From: Halioglobus sp.
Lineage (GTDB): Bacteria > Pseudomonadota > Gammaproteobacteria > Pseudomonadales > Halieaceae
Reading direction: 5' to 3'
Assembly (NCBI GenBank): GCA_020443345.1
Contig: JAGRIH010000030.1
Coordinates: 20,931-84,930, forward strand
Length of the DNA stretch: 64,000 nt
The translations under genes were made by a program, and so were the position numbers. Shown here one piece after another: positions 35,779-44,777 of the stretch. The notes beneath the pieces are model-generated. The model saw only the letters and a list, made by a program, of their open reading frames with translations. It made no database searches and was not told where the DNA came from. Positions within the stretch are counted from its first letter, which is position 1. Each line of letters opens with the position of its first letter.

Positions 35779-38202
35779 GTGGCTACCAGAACCGATATCG
35801 TGTCGCTGAAGTGGGTAATCGGCCTGATGAACAGGCAGGCCGAGAACGCGGAGGCGGCGCTGGTCGAATACGGCAACGACCTGGGCAACAAGAAGCCCAT
35901 CCTGCGCTGTATGTGGGCGGTGCACCAGATTACCTCCACCCTGCGTGCCCTGGGTATGAAAAAGGGGGAGATGCTCACCCTGGAGATGGAGCGCAGCCTG
36001 AATTACCTGTACAAGGACAAGGTCCTGGGCGAGCGCCGCAAGCTCACCATGGGCGGCCTGATGCAGGCACTGAAGGTGGTGCCCGCCTACCTGGCACACA
36101 CCCAGAACGTGCGCATGGATACCGGGCGCGGCCTGGAGCAGTACGTCAACGACCTGCGGCGCTGGGTCGGTGAGCGGCCGCGGCCGCAGGCGTTCTTCTT
36201 TCACATGCAGATCGATCCGCAGGCCGGCATCACCGCGGGCGCGTCCCCGGCTGCCGACGAGGAAATCAGGAGCCGCGCCAATGTCATGCTGGCCCTGTAC
36301 CTGGAGATGGCCAAGCAGGCGCTGCGCCGCCGCCATGTCGGCGATAGCATGAAGACCGTGGCGCGCGTGGCCAGGAAGATGCAGGTGCTGTTTGCCGGGG
36401 CGCCCACGGAGCGGTTCTGGTTCGCTATGGTGGGCCTGTGCGAGGGCATCGCCGGCGGCCTGATCGTGCCCGACGAGTGCATTGCCCAAATTTTCAAGGC
36501 CGGGGCGTTCAGCATCAAGTACGCCCGGGAGCACGGCAGTCAGATCGATGAGTCCATCGACTACGACAGCTACCTGCAGCAGATGCTCTACTACGTCGCC
36601 TCCTGCAAGTCGCGCCCGGTGCACATTGCCGCGGTGCGGGACACCTTCGGGATTGACGACGCTACGATAGATGCCTCCAGTCGCGGCTTGATTCATATCG
36701 ATGCTCTTATCACGGCCATCAGCGGCGCACTGGACCAGCTCAATCGCGTGGTCGACTATGTCAATGCCCACGATCTCACGGCGCTGGAGCACGAGGGCGA
36801 CGCACACGACAGCACGGCGCTGGATGCCATAGATGCCGCGCAGTACCGCCTGGTGGCGGCCGGTCAGGTGACGCATGCCGACGCGCTGAAACAGATCTAC
36901 GCCCAGCTCGATGCGCTGTACCGCGGGGAGTATCAGGGCAATCCCCACCGGTTGCAGTCGGTGGTCAACGAGATCATCCGCGGCATTGTCGATGTGAAAC
37001 TGGACCTGGAACACAAACTGGAGCACGGCCTGTGCAGTTCCTTTTCCAGCCGCGAATTCGAGTTGCGCGAGAGCGTGGCAAGCGCCACCTTCACTCAGAT
37101 GGGGCTGGTGGAAAACTACCTGCACCAGATTCTGCGGCGCAAGGCGCTCAAGAGCGCCCTGGAGAAAAAGCCGCTGGGTCCCCAGAGCGTACTGCGCCTG
37201 ACCCTGGCGCTGCACCGGCACCTGAACAAGAGCGAACGGGGCCACGAGGAACTGCGCCGGGCGGTGCGCGACGCCGACAACGGCGAGCCGGACATCGACC
37301 TGCTGTACGACCTGGCAAAGGACTTCCTGGACCAGTTGGAAGATACGCCGGACCGCAAGGCCATCAGCCTGTCACTGCAGTTGTTGACGGAAATCGCCGG
37401 CGCGCTGAGTTTCGCCGGTATGGAGCGCGAGGGCGCGGTCATCGAGCAGTGCCGCAAGTGGCTCAGCGCCGCCAGCAAGGCGGGCAGCGTGCACGAGGAC
37501 GACGCCTTCCGCTGTTTTGCCGACGCCTTTGCGCAGATAGAGATGCACCTGCAGCGCTCGGTGATCGATCCGCTGGACGACACTTCGCACATGCTGGCTT
37601 TTGCCGAGCAGCGCGCGGCGGAGCTGGACGACTGGATTGCCGAGCTCTCTGCCGGCGCCGATGTGGTGGCGGCCGTGCCCGCGGCGGGCAGCGGCCAGTC
37701 GGACGTTCACCTGGTGCAGGACGCCGAAATCCCGCCGCAGTTTCGCCAGGTATTCATCGAAGAATCCGAGGAGATTGTCGCGGAACTGGTGCGCCTGGCG
37801 GGACTGTGGGAGGACCAGCCGCAGGCCAATCAGGTGTTGCGCGATATCCGGCGGCACTTCCATACCTTCAAGGGCAACGGGCGCGCCGTCGGGGCCAACA
37901 TTTTGGGCGAGCTGGGCTGGGCCGCGCAGGACATGCTGGACCGGGTTCTCGATGGGGAACTCGCGCCGGACGCAGAGGTGCAGAAACTGGTGCGCGAGGT
38001 CGTCGCTGCCCTGCCGGGTCTGGTGATGTCCTACCGCCGGGCCGAGGGCCTGGATGTCGAGCAGGCGCGGCAGTTGACGAACCGCTGCTTTGCGCTGGCC
38101 AACACCGCCGGCGAGGACCTGGCCAAGGCGCTGCACGCGGCGGACCTCGCGCCGGCCAGGCCCGCAGCCAGGGCGACGCAACCCCAGACACTCAGTCACT
38201 GA
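35779..38202 (+). CDS. FimL/ChpA-N-terminus-like protein with C-terminal Hpt domain
   Basis: An 807-residue cytosolic protein resembling the N-terminal part of ChpA (PilL) and the related FimL: it opens ATRTDIVSLKWVIGLMNRQA and has long helical segments. The C-terminal ~110 residues form an Hpt domain with phosphoacceptor His695 in RRHFHTFKGNGRAVGANIL. It could act as an extra phosphotransfer station for the following kinase. The GTG start at 35779 has GGGAGG upstream; the frame continues to 35698 inside pilK. In Pseudomonas these functions are in one ChpA protein, so the kinase is split here. Confidence 0.85.
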   Translation: MATRTDIVSLKWVIGLMNRQAENAEAALVEYGNDLGNKKPILRCMWAVHQITSTLRALGMKKGEMLTLEMERSLNYLYKDKVLGERRKLTMGGLMQALKVVPAYLAHTQNVRMDTGRGLEQYVNDLRRWVGERPRPQAFFFHMQIDPQAGITAGASPAADEEIRSRANVMLALYLEMAKQALRRRHVGDSMKTVARVARKMQVLFAGAPTERFWFAMVGLCEGIAGGLIVPDECIAQIFKAGAFSIKYAREHGSQIDESIDYDSYLQQMLYYVASCKSRPVHIAAVRDTFGIDDATIDASSRGLIHIDALITAISGALDQLNRVVDYVNAHDLTALEHEGDAHDSTALDAIDAAQYRLVAAGQVTHADALKQIYAQLDALYRGEYQGNPHRLQSVVNEIIRGIVDVKLDLEHKLEHGLCSSFSSREFELRESVASATFTQMGLVENYLHQILRRKALKSALEKKPLGPQSVLRLTLALHRHLNKSERGHEELRRAVRDADNGEPDIDLLYDLAKDFLDQLEDTPDRKAISLSLQLLTEIAGALSFAGMEREGAVIEQCRKWLSAASKAGSVHEDDAFRCFADAFAQIEMHLQRSVIDPLDDTSHMLAFAEQRAAELDDWIAELSAGADVVAAVPAAGSGQSDVHLVQDAEIPPQFRQVFIEESEEIVAELVRLAGLWEDQPQANQVLRDIRRHFHTFKGNGRAVGANILGELGWAAQDMLDRVLDGELAPDAEVQKLVREVVAALPGLVMSYRRAEGLDVEQARQLTNRCFALANTAGEDLAKALHAADLAPARPAARATQPQTLSH

Positions 38203-38244
38203 CTTGCCGGGCCCGGGCTGGTGAACCGGACAGGGAGACGAATC

Positions 38245-41200
38245 GTGTACAGTAAAAAGGACCGAACAGAGCCGGAGGCAGCGGCCGGCACCGAACCGCC
38301 GGATGAGCTGCAGGAGCAGAGTCTGAGCTGGCTGCTCGACATGGATCTGTCCGAACCAGAGGAGCGGCTGTTCGCGCTCACCGGCAACGAGTATATCGAC
38401 GAGGGGCTCAGCGCCCACGAAGCCGAGGTGGCGGCCCGCCCGCTGTCGCGCGGAAACGCCTCGGGCGACGACCTGTCGCTGTTCGTTGAAGAGGAGATCG
38501 TTATTTCCTCGGACAGCCAGAGCGGTATCTATTCGGGCCAGCACGCTTCCTCTGCTGCAGTGCAGGATGGTGTCGCGCGGCGGTCGGGCAGGACCGGTAT
38601 GGCGGTCGACTTTTCGCGCAGGCGAAGCGACGGCGCCGAGCCGTCGATAAGCGTCGCAGACGGGTCCGATATCCTGGGTCTGGCGGATGACGACGATATC
38701 GGTGAGACCTTCCTCACCATCCGGCGTGTCAGGAACACGGCCGCGGTCCCGGCGGCACCCGCAGCGCCACCGGAAGAAACCGTGTCGGATGTGGCGGCAC
38801 AGGGGCGCCAGGCGATTGGCGATGACTGGGACGCAGAGGCCTGGCTGGGTCAGCCCGCAGCGCCGCCCGAAGAAACTGTGTCGGATGCGGGAGTTCAGGG
38901 CCGCAGTGCGGCGACTGACGGCTGGGACAGCGATGCGTGGCTGGGCCAGCCGGAAGGCGGTCGCGGCGCTGACTCGTGCGGCGCGGGCGATGCTACATCG
39001 GCCGCGCCTGCGGATACGATCAGTCTGTGCGAGGCGCCGGTGCCGCGCCTGGTCGCTGCCCCCGGAGACCATGCCGTGGCGAATGATGACCCCCGCGAGG
39101 AGGACGCGCTCGACACCTGCGCCGCAAGCGCAACGCCCCCGCCGGACGCGGCGCACCGCAATGTGCTGGAATATGTGGCGCAGCGGCAGCCGCCGCTGGA
39201 TGACGACGAGTTCGACGCGTATCTGCTCGGTGGCAAACACCTCGACGACGGTGGCGCCGACCTGGACGTCATGACCGTGGAGCGCACCGAGGGCATAGTC
39301 TCGGTCGATCCCTGTACTGAGGTGGTCATCGACTACCACGAGGATTTTCGGGCGCTGGAGGGTTTCGAGCGCAGCTCGGTGTCGGTGATTGCGGCCACCA
39401 TCGGGCAGTTGGTGGCCGAGCTTGCCGCCCGCGCGGGGGAGCGCGTGCGCGCGCTGCAAGGTGCCGCCGATTTCGTGGATGTCAGTGTCATGCTCGGCAT
39501 CGACCCCGATTCGGTCAAGCAGTGTTACGCCGATGGCTACGAACCGATTGTCGCGGTATGCCCGGAGCTGCCGCGCGCCCTGCAGGACCTGGCCCCGGCG
39601 GAACGGGAGACAATCTATGTGCGCCTGAGCGTCGGTCAGGCGCAGGAGCCGCGCAATGACTTGTTCCGGGCAGCGGCCGGCGAGGAGAGCCGCCCCGCAC
39701 CGGTCGATGTCTCGGATGCAGTCAGCGCGGGGGTGCATGCCGCAGCTGCGCTCGATTGCAATGCAGCGCCGCCTGACGGCGGCTGGTGCGATGAACTGGA
39801 CGGGAGCGCTTTGTTCGAGTCCAGCGACACGCTGGAAGAGGTGTTTGATGAACTGTCGATCGAAGGGGATCTGACGCGGGAGCAGCAGGCCCCGGAACCG
39901 CGGGTGGACGATCTGTCGCTGCAGCAGCTCCCCGCGGCAGCGCCGCTGGCAGCCCCGCATAAAACCCTGCAAGAGGCCCTGCACGAGAGCCCGCAGAATG
40001 ACCTGCAAGAAACCCAGGCAACGGCCCCGGAACAGCCGACGGTGCTTGCGGTGGACAATCCGGGCTTCGATGAGGATATTTTCGCCGGCGACTTCGAGGC
40101 GGAACTGCTGGCTGGCACCGGGGTAGCGGCGGATGACATCGATGCGGCCTTTGCCGGCCTGTCGAGTGCGGCGCCAGACAGCGACGCCATTTGCGGGGTG
40201 GACCTGGACGAATTCGCCGATACTGACACCGATCCCCAAATCGACACTTTCACGGACACCGACACTCACACCGACACTCACACCGATACAGGTGCCGGCC
40301 CGGTGGCCGAGTCCATTGCCGCGCACGCGCCCGAGACGCCGGCGGGTGCCTCCTCCGGCGCTGCCTGGTGGCTGCCCGATGGCATCGCCTTCAATCACAC
40401 CAGCCAGAGCGGTACCGGGATATTTGCCGATTTTCTCGATGCGTTTATCGAGGAAGGTGCCGCCGAGGTGGAGAAACTCGAGAATGCGATTGGCACGTGG
40501 GAGAGGGACGTGCGCGCCGATTCTGCCTTCGTGCCGGTGGCGCGCATCCTGCACACGCTCAAGGGCATCGCCAAGGGGGTGGGTCTGCAGTTCTACGGCA
40601 CGCTGATTCACAATTTTGAAACCCTGCTGGAGGGCATGCCGCGGCCCGAACCCGAGGGCGAGCAGCAGTACTTCCGCATCGTCAACGCCTGGCTGGATGC
40701 CACCGTGCAGGGTCTGGAGACCGTGCGCCAGCGGCGCGCCGATATCGGCAGCGAATTTCCCGTATCCCAGGACGCGACCGCTCGCGGCGTGGCAGACCTA
40801 CCCGCCGCGGCGCGGGACGCGGCGCCGGACCCCGCCGCGGCTGCGGACAGGTCCGCGCACGCGCAAGGTGTCGCCCAGCGGGCAGTGGCGCGCCAGAAAA
40901 AGCGCGACCAGCAACTGGCCGATGAAGGTGCCAAGGCGCTGGCGGCACAGCAATCGGTGCGCATTACCTCGGAGAAACTCGATCAGCTGCTGAACCTGAC
41001 CAACCAGGCCCAGCAACTGGGGGTGCGCGCGGCGCAGAGCACGTCGCGCAGCAAGCGCGCCGCCGGCGAGCTGCACGGCCGGCTCACATCGGTGCGCTCG
41101 CACATTGCGAAAATTGCCGATCGCGCCCTGCTCAACGTGACCGCCCGCAGCGGCCAGACCAGCTCGGAGCTGGACGCGCTGGAGATGGATCAGTACTCGG

Positions 41201-42759
41201 AGCTGCAGGAGGCAGCCAATATCCTGCGCGAGGCGGTGGAAGACCTGTCCGATCTGGTGGATCTGTCCAGCCGCCACAACAGTCAGGTGGAGGCGCTGTT
41301 GAAGCAGCAGTCGTCGGTTGTCGCGACCATCGGTTCCTCGATCCAGGCCGCGCGGGTGGTGCCGGTGTCCCGGTTGATGCCGGGCCTGCGCCGCATCGTG
41401 CGCACGGTGGGCGCCGATCTCGACAAGTCGGTGAGTTTCCATGTGCTCAATGAAGTCGGCGCGCTGGATCGCGATCACTATGCCCGCTGCCAGATCATTT
41501 TGGAACACATGGTGCGCAATGCCCTGGATCACGGCATCGAATCCCCGGAGGAGCGGCTGGCCGCGGGCAAAGCCACCACCGGCCGCATCACCGTCGACGT
41601 GCGCAAGGCCGGTGCGGATTACGTCGTCACGCTGTCCGATGACGGGCGCGGCATCGACCCGGATGCCCTGCGCGAATCCGCCTACGACAAGGGCCTGGAT
41701 ATCGACGTGGACGCGCTGTCCGACGAGGAGGCGCTGCACCTGATCTTCCACAAGGGTTTCTCCACCGCCCGCAGTCTCAGCGAGGTATCCGGCCGCGGGG
41801 TGGGTATGGATATCGTGCTGAGCGAACTGCAGCAGCTCGGCGGAGACATCCGGATTCAATCCGAACTGGGCCACGGGACGTCCTTTGAACTGCGCATTCC
41901 CTCCAATGTCAGCGTCAACGGCGCGCTGTTTGTCACCGCCGGTGCCAGTTCCTACGCCATTCCCCTCAACGGCCTGGTGGCGATCGAGCACGTGCCCGCC
42001 GACGAATTTTTCGCCGCGGTCGAAAACGGCGGCACGCTGCAGCTGTTCGATCTGACCTGCGAGCCGGGTTATCTGGGCACCCTGTGCCACGGCGACAGCC
42101 TGCCCGATCGCGATACCTGGGGCAGCAGCGTCCCGGTGATCATCGCCGGCTCGCCCTCGCGCCACATGGCGATTGCCATCGATGACGTGGAGGAGGCGCT
42201 GGAACTGGTGGTGCGCTCCCTGGGTCCGCAGTTTGCCGCGGTGCCGGGGCTGGCCGGTGCCGCCACCACTTCCGGCGGCGAGGCGATCGTGGCGCTGGAT
42301 CTCAACGTCCTGGTGGAAAGCGTGGTGGCCGGTGATATTTCAGCGGTAGCGGTCGATCACGCGCGCGACAACACCCTGCTGGCGCTGGTAGTCGACGACT
42401 CGCGTACCCAGAGGATGGTCGCCACCAGCCAATTCGACACGGTTGGCGTGGAAACCATTACGGCGGAAAACGGCCTGGTGGCCATCGACCTGCTGAACAC
42501 CACCCACCGCCTGCCCGACGTGATCCTGCTGGATGTCGAAATGCCGCTCAAGGACGGCATCGAGACCCTCCGCGAGATCCGCAAATCACGGCGCTACTCG
42601 CACCTGCCGGTGATCATGGTCACCTCGCGTACCGGGGCCAAGCACCGCGCCCTGGCGCAGCAAGCCGGCTGTAACGGTTATATGGGAAAACCGTTCAATT
42701 TTCCCCTGTTGATCGAGCAGATCAATGAGCTGACCGGCCATAATCTGCAGTTGTCCTGA
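38245..42759 (+). CDS. Hybrid CheA-type histidine kinase, ChpA-like (Hpt, HATPase, CheW, receiver)
   Basis: About 1504 residues. The first ~700 form an acidic, low-complexity, probably disordered arm with two 32-residue tandem repeats. An Hpt domain follows with His770 in ARILHTLKGIAKGVGL. Then come a dimerisation helix pair, a CheA ATPase with N box (MVRNALDHGIESPEER, near 1090), G1 (SDDGRGID) and G2 (GRGVGMDIVL), a CheW-like domain (about 1225-1370) and a C-terminal receiver with Asp1430 in VILLDVEMPLKDG. It should phosphorylate PilG and control type IV pilus motility. I chose the GTG at 38245, which has GGGAG upstream; GTG 38221 is possible. Confidence 0.9.
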   Translation: MYSKKDRTEPEAAAGTEPPDELQEQSLSWLLDMDLSEPEERLFALTGNEYIDEGLSAHEAEVAARPLSRGNASGDDLSLFVEEEIVISSDSQSGIYSGQHASSAAVQDGVARRSGRTGMAVDFSRRRSDGAEPSISVADGSDILGLADDDDIGETFLTIRRVRNTAAVPAAPAAPPEETVSDVAAQGRQAIGDDWDAEAWLGQPAAPPEETVSDAGVQGRSAATDGWDSDAWLGQPEGGRGADSCGAGDATSAAPADTISLCEAPVPRLVAAPGDHAVANDDPREEDALDTCAASATPPPDAAHRNVLEYVAQRQPPLDDDEFDAYLLGGKHLDDGGADLDVMTVERTEGIVSVDPCTEVVIDYHEDFRALEGFERSSVSVIAATIGQLVAELAARAGERVRALQGAADFVDVSVMLGIDPDSVKQCYADGYEPIVAVCPELPRALQDLAPAERETIYVRLSVGQAQEPRNDLFRAAAGEESRPAPVDVSDAVSAGVHAAAALDCNAAPPDGGWCDELDGSALFESSDTLEEVFDELSIEGDLTREQQAPEPRVDDLSLQQLPAAAPLAAPHKTLQEALHESPQNDLQETQATAPEQPTVLAVDNPGFDEDIFAGDFEAELLAGTGVAADDIDAAFAGLSSAAPDSDAICGVDLDEFADTDTDPQIDTFTDTDTHTDTHTDTGAGPVAESIAAHAPETPAGASSGAAWWLPDGIAFNHTSQSGTGIFADFLDAFIEEGAAEVEKLENAIGTWERDVRADSAFVPVARILHTLKGIAKGVGLQFYGTLIHNFETLLEGMPRPEPEGEQQYFRIVNAWLDATVQGLETVRQRRADIGSEFPVSQDATARGVADLPAAARDAAPDPAAAADRSAHAQGVAQRAVARQKKRDQQLADEGAKALAAQQSVRITSEKLDQLLNLTNQAQQLGVRAAQSTSRSKRAAGELHGRLTSVRSHIAKIADRALLNVTARSGQTSSELDALEMDQYSELQEAANILREAVEDLSDLVDLSSRHNSQVEALLKQQSSVVATIGSSIQAARVVPVSRLMPGLRRIVRTVGADLDKSVSFHVLNEVGALDRDHYARCQIILEHMVRNALDHGIESPEERLAAGKATTGRITVDVRKAGADYVVTLSDDGRGIDPDALRESAYDKGLDIDVDALSDEEALHLIFHKGFSTARSLSEVSGRGVGMDIVLSELQQLGGDIRIQSELGHGTSFELRIPSNVSVNGALFVTAGASSYAIPLNGLVAIEHVPADEFFAAVENGGTLQLFDLTCEPGYLGTLCHGDSLPDRDTWGSSVPVIIAGSPSRHMAIAIDDVEEALELVVRSLGPQFAAVPGLAGAATTSGGEAIVALDLNVLVESVVAGDISAVAVDHARDNTLLALVVDDSRTQRMVATSQFDTVGVETITAENGLVAIDLLNTTHRLPDVILLDVEMPLKDGIETLREIRKSRRYSHLPVIMVTSRTGAKHRALAQQAGCNGYMGKPFNFPLLIEQINELTGHNLQLS
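38761..38952 (+). repeat. Two 96-bp tandem repeats in the ChpA-like acidic arm
   Basis: 38761-38856 and 38857-38952 encode two copies of a 32-residue unit of form APPEETVSD...DWD/GWD...AWLGQP. They are in frame and diverged mainly at third positions and a few codons, so this is an older in-frame duplication. Confidence 0.85.
40250..40291 (+). repeat. Short 12-bp tandem repeat encoding Asp-Thr/His-Thr
   Basis: A run of 12-base units of the form CACCGACACTCA gives the peptide DTDTHTDTHTDT just before the Hpt domain. This kind of simple repeat can change copy number by slippage without breaking the frame. Confidence 0.7.
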
Positions 42760-42768
42760 GGATTGACT

Positions 42769-43215
42769 ATGAGTGACAAGCCCTCGCGCTGGTGCGTCCT
42801 GATGCCCTGTTCGCATGCCGAGTCCTGGGCCGTGCCGCAAAATTGCCTGGCCGAAATCGTGACCCTGCACGCGGTCGATGCGCACCCGCCGCCGGAGATC
42901 AGCTGGCGCGGCCAGATCGTCCCGGTCCTGGATTTTGGTCGGAGGGACGGCTCCCGATGGTATGAAAAGCAGCGCCAGAGCGGCCTGATTGCCATCTTTC
43001 GGGGACTGCGCGGCGAGGGTTGCGACTACTGGGGGGTCGCGATCAGGGGCCATGGCCTCACCATCAGGGACGTGGCGACGCAGGCGCTCGAAGACGCGCC
43101 CGAAGACACCCTGGCGCACGCCAGCGCCGCGTTTCGCATGGATGGCAGGCTCTACCAGGTGCCCGATCTGGCGCAGTTGCAGCGCGAGCTCGCCGCCAGC
43201 CTGGCCGTCGCCTGA
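42769..43215 (+). CDS. CheW-like protein, ChpC-type
   Basis: A 148-residue CheW-fold protein, beginning MSDKPSRWCVLMPCSHAESWAV, with the fold segments EISWRGQIVPVLDFG and SGLIAIFRGL. It lies nine bases after the ChpA-like gene, the place of chpC in Pseudomonas, and probably couples alternative receptors to the kinase. GAGG precedes the ATG at 42769. It is shorter and more diverged than the PilI-type protein at 32256. Confidence 0.72.
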   Translation: MSDKPSRWCVLMPCSHAESWAVPQNCLAEIVTLHAVDAHPPPEISWRGQIVPVLDFGRRDGSRWYEKQRQSGLIAIFRGLRGEGCDYWGVAIRGHGLTIRDVATQALEDAPEDTLAHASAAFRMDGRLYQVPDLAQLQRELAASLAVA

Positions 43216-43227
43216 GGCGTGGCGGCG

Positions 43228-43641
43228 ATGGAGTCGATGCAACTGGACGATATCGTGGCGTCTATCGAGGCGCAATTCGCTGAGCCCGCCGCGGCCCCTG
43301 TGCCACCGCAGGGCGCGCCGCCGAGCGGCGGCTGGCGGCAGTGGTTTGAGGGCGATGCGTTTGAGGACTACCTGCAGGATCAGGTCAACCGCCGCATCGT
43401 GCGCGACTACCTGCTCAATGCCATCGTTCTGGGATTTTTCGCTGCGGCGCAGCTGGATGATTTTGCGGATTATATGCGTACCAGTGAAGGCCGCGCAGTG
43501 CTGGCGCTGCACATGCTCATGAGCTCGGTACAGGAGGTCGCCGATCTGCCCGCTGCGCTCGGGTCCGCCGCCGGGCTGCGGCCGCTGACGCCGCAGCCCG
43601 ATTCCCCGCCCCACATGCAAATCGTACCGAACTGGAAGTAA
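43228..43641 (+). CDS. Unknown protein ending the Pil-Chp cluster
   Basis: A 137-residue, mainly helical protein with an acidic N-terminus (MESMQLDDIVASIEAQF), a proline-rich spacer and a helix-rich core (FEDYLQDQVNRRIVRDYLLNAIVLGFFAAAQLDDFADYM). I do not recognise the family and see no signal peptide. GAGG overlapping the previous stop gives good spacing to the ATG at 43228. Its position suggests a role in pilus control, which is inference. Confidence 0.65.
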   Translation: MESMQLDDIVASIEAQFAEPAAAPVPPQGAPPSGGWRQWFEGDAFEDYLQDQVNRRIVRDYLLNAIVLGFFAAAQLDDFADYMRTSEGRAVLALHMLMSSVQEVADLPAALGSAAGLRPLTPQPDSPPHMQIVPNWK

Positions 43642-43758
43642 GCGCGTGTCCATAGGGCAGAGCGGGAGCGGCCGTCTCTCGTCCGTGCGCCTGCAGGGGA
43701 ACAAATGAACCCTGGGGACGACCTCAAATACTGTCTAGTCTGAACAGGGGTGGCGACG

Positions 43759-44082
43759 ATGAAAAACCGGCGCGAGGCGACAGAGAGTGCGTTCAATCCA
43801 CTGCATTGCAGGCAGCGCTACCTGGCCCGAGCACTGGATCTGCTCGGTCTGGACCCGATGCTCGAGGCGCTCCTGGACGGAGCAGCAGGTTAACAGCGAA
43901 CTGGAAACCATCCTCAAGACGGCTTTTGACGCACTCGTGGACGCGGCGCGCGAGAACGCTCTGGACTACCTCTGGCCGCCTATCACATCGCTGTACAGCG
44001 CGTAGCCAGGGCTCAGAAGCTGCGCGGCCTGGTGGCTTTCTTCCGCCTGCAGCAAAAGCTCGCACAATCGAGCATAAAATAA
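43759..44082 (+). pseudogene. Possible small gene broken by two compensating frameshifts
   Basis: Reading from the ATG at 43759 gives MKNRREATESAFNPLHCRQR and then a leucine-rich helix up to about residue 41. The stop at 43891-43893 cuts it off. A second frame continues with EQQVNSELETILKTAFDALV and more helix, and after about 43965 the first frame resumes with YHIAVQRVARAQKLRGLVAF up to a TAA at 44080-44082. Joined, the pieces make a believable helical protein of about 105 residues of unknown family. Either the gene is decaying or the sequence has two indel errors. Confidence 0.4.
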
Positions 44083-44187
44083 TGGCATGAATAACGACAT
44101 ATATTAGTAAAAATGCCATTACATGAAAAAATATGGCGCACAAACTGACATGTAGTCCAAATAAATAAAAAAATGGCTGCAAGCTCA

Positions 44188-44216
44188 TTGCCACCCCATC
44201 AACACCGGCATATAAC
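44188..44216 (+). promoter_or_regulatory. Sigma-70-like promoter for the gene at 44334
   Basis: TTGCCA (44188-44193) and TATAAC (44211-44216) are separated by exactly 17 bases, with an A/T-rich stretch upstream that could act as an UP element. The predicted leader is about 110 bases. Confidence 0.5.
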
Positions 44217-44333
44217 TGGCCTGAACCGCCGAAAAAAAGTGCGGTGAGTCAGGGGCGCCGCAGTCGGCTGGTTATGTGAAGCTGCCAGCCCCGCTGGGAC
44301 TAACAAGAAAGACAAGTGTGTTTGGGGGTAATT

Positions 44334-44666
44334 ATGTTGACGCTAACACCGACGGCCGTGCTGGAAAAACAGCCCGACAGCGGTCCGGAAGTTTTTGCCG
44401 TTATCGGCGGTAAGAAGGTTTTTCTGCCCGCCGAGGCAAAGTATGTGATGCAGGACCGGCGCGGGCTGTGGTACTACAGCACGCGCAAGCCGCGTCCCAA
44501 GGAGGGCGACTGGACGCCGAACAAGACCAGCATTGCCTGCCGCAACGAGGCGGGCTACGTGCGGGCGCTGAAGACCGATACCGAGCGGCAGTGGCTGGAG
44601 ACCTGCCAGAGAACCGTGCGCATGATTTCCGGGGAGGCCGGCAGCCGCAGACCAGCCGACGATTGA
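44334..44666 (+). CDS. Unknown 110-residue protein
   Basis: A small soluble protein starting MLTLTPTAVLEKQPDSGPEV, with a beta-rich central part (VFAVIGGKKVFLPAEAKYVM) and two cysteines further on (SIACRNEAG, WLETCQR). No known family or signal peptide is seen. The ATG at 44334 has a GGGGG ribosome site, and a good promoter lies about 120 bases upstream, so it is probably a single-gene unit. It is convergent with the next gene. Confidence 0.65.
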   Translation: MLTLTPTAVLEKQPDSGPEVFAVIGGKKVFLPAEAKYVMQDRRGLWYYSTRKPRPKEGDWTPNKTSIACRNEAGYVRALKTDTERQWLETCQRTVRMISGEAGSRRPADD

Positions 44667-44777
44667 GGTGTCGGCTCGGGCCGCTGACAGTCTGCCGGTT
44701 TGCGCTGACGCCCCGCAAGCCGGGGCCTGTCGCGCAGGGGTGGATGCAGCCGCGGCCGTGTGCTGCGCGTGGCGCGG

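Larger units (their letters stand above)
43642..44333. other. Spacer holding a decayed small gene and an AT-rich promoter patch
   Basis: 692 bases without an intact gene. The first half contains a frameshifted coding remnant (43759-44082). The second half (about 44070-44220) is strikingly AT-rich, with an inverted repeat AATGGCAT/ATGCCATT at 44081-44088 and 44113-44120, and a good promoter at 44188-44216. Confidence 0.5.

Noticed and set aside
35776..37245. Minus-strand frame of 489 residues opposite the FimL-like gene
   Set aside because: Complement of a well-supported coding sequence; no ribosome site or family features.
37372..40611. Minus-strand open frame of 1079 residues opposite the ChpA genes
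   Set aside because: It lies antisense to two well-supported genes, spans their junction, and its translation (His/Gln/Arg-rich) resembles no protein. Long antisense frames are expected at high GC.
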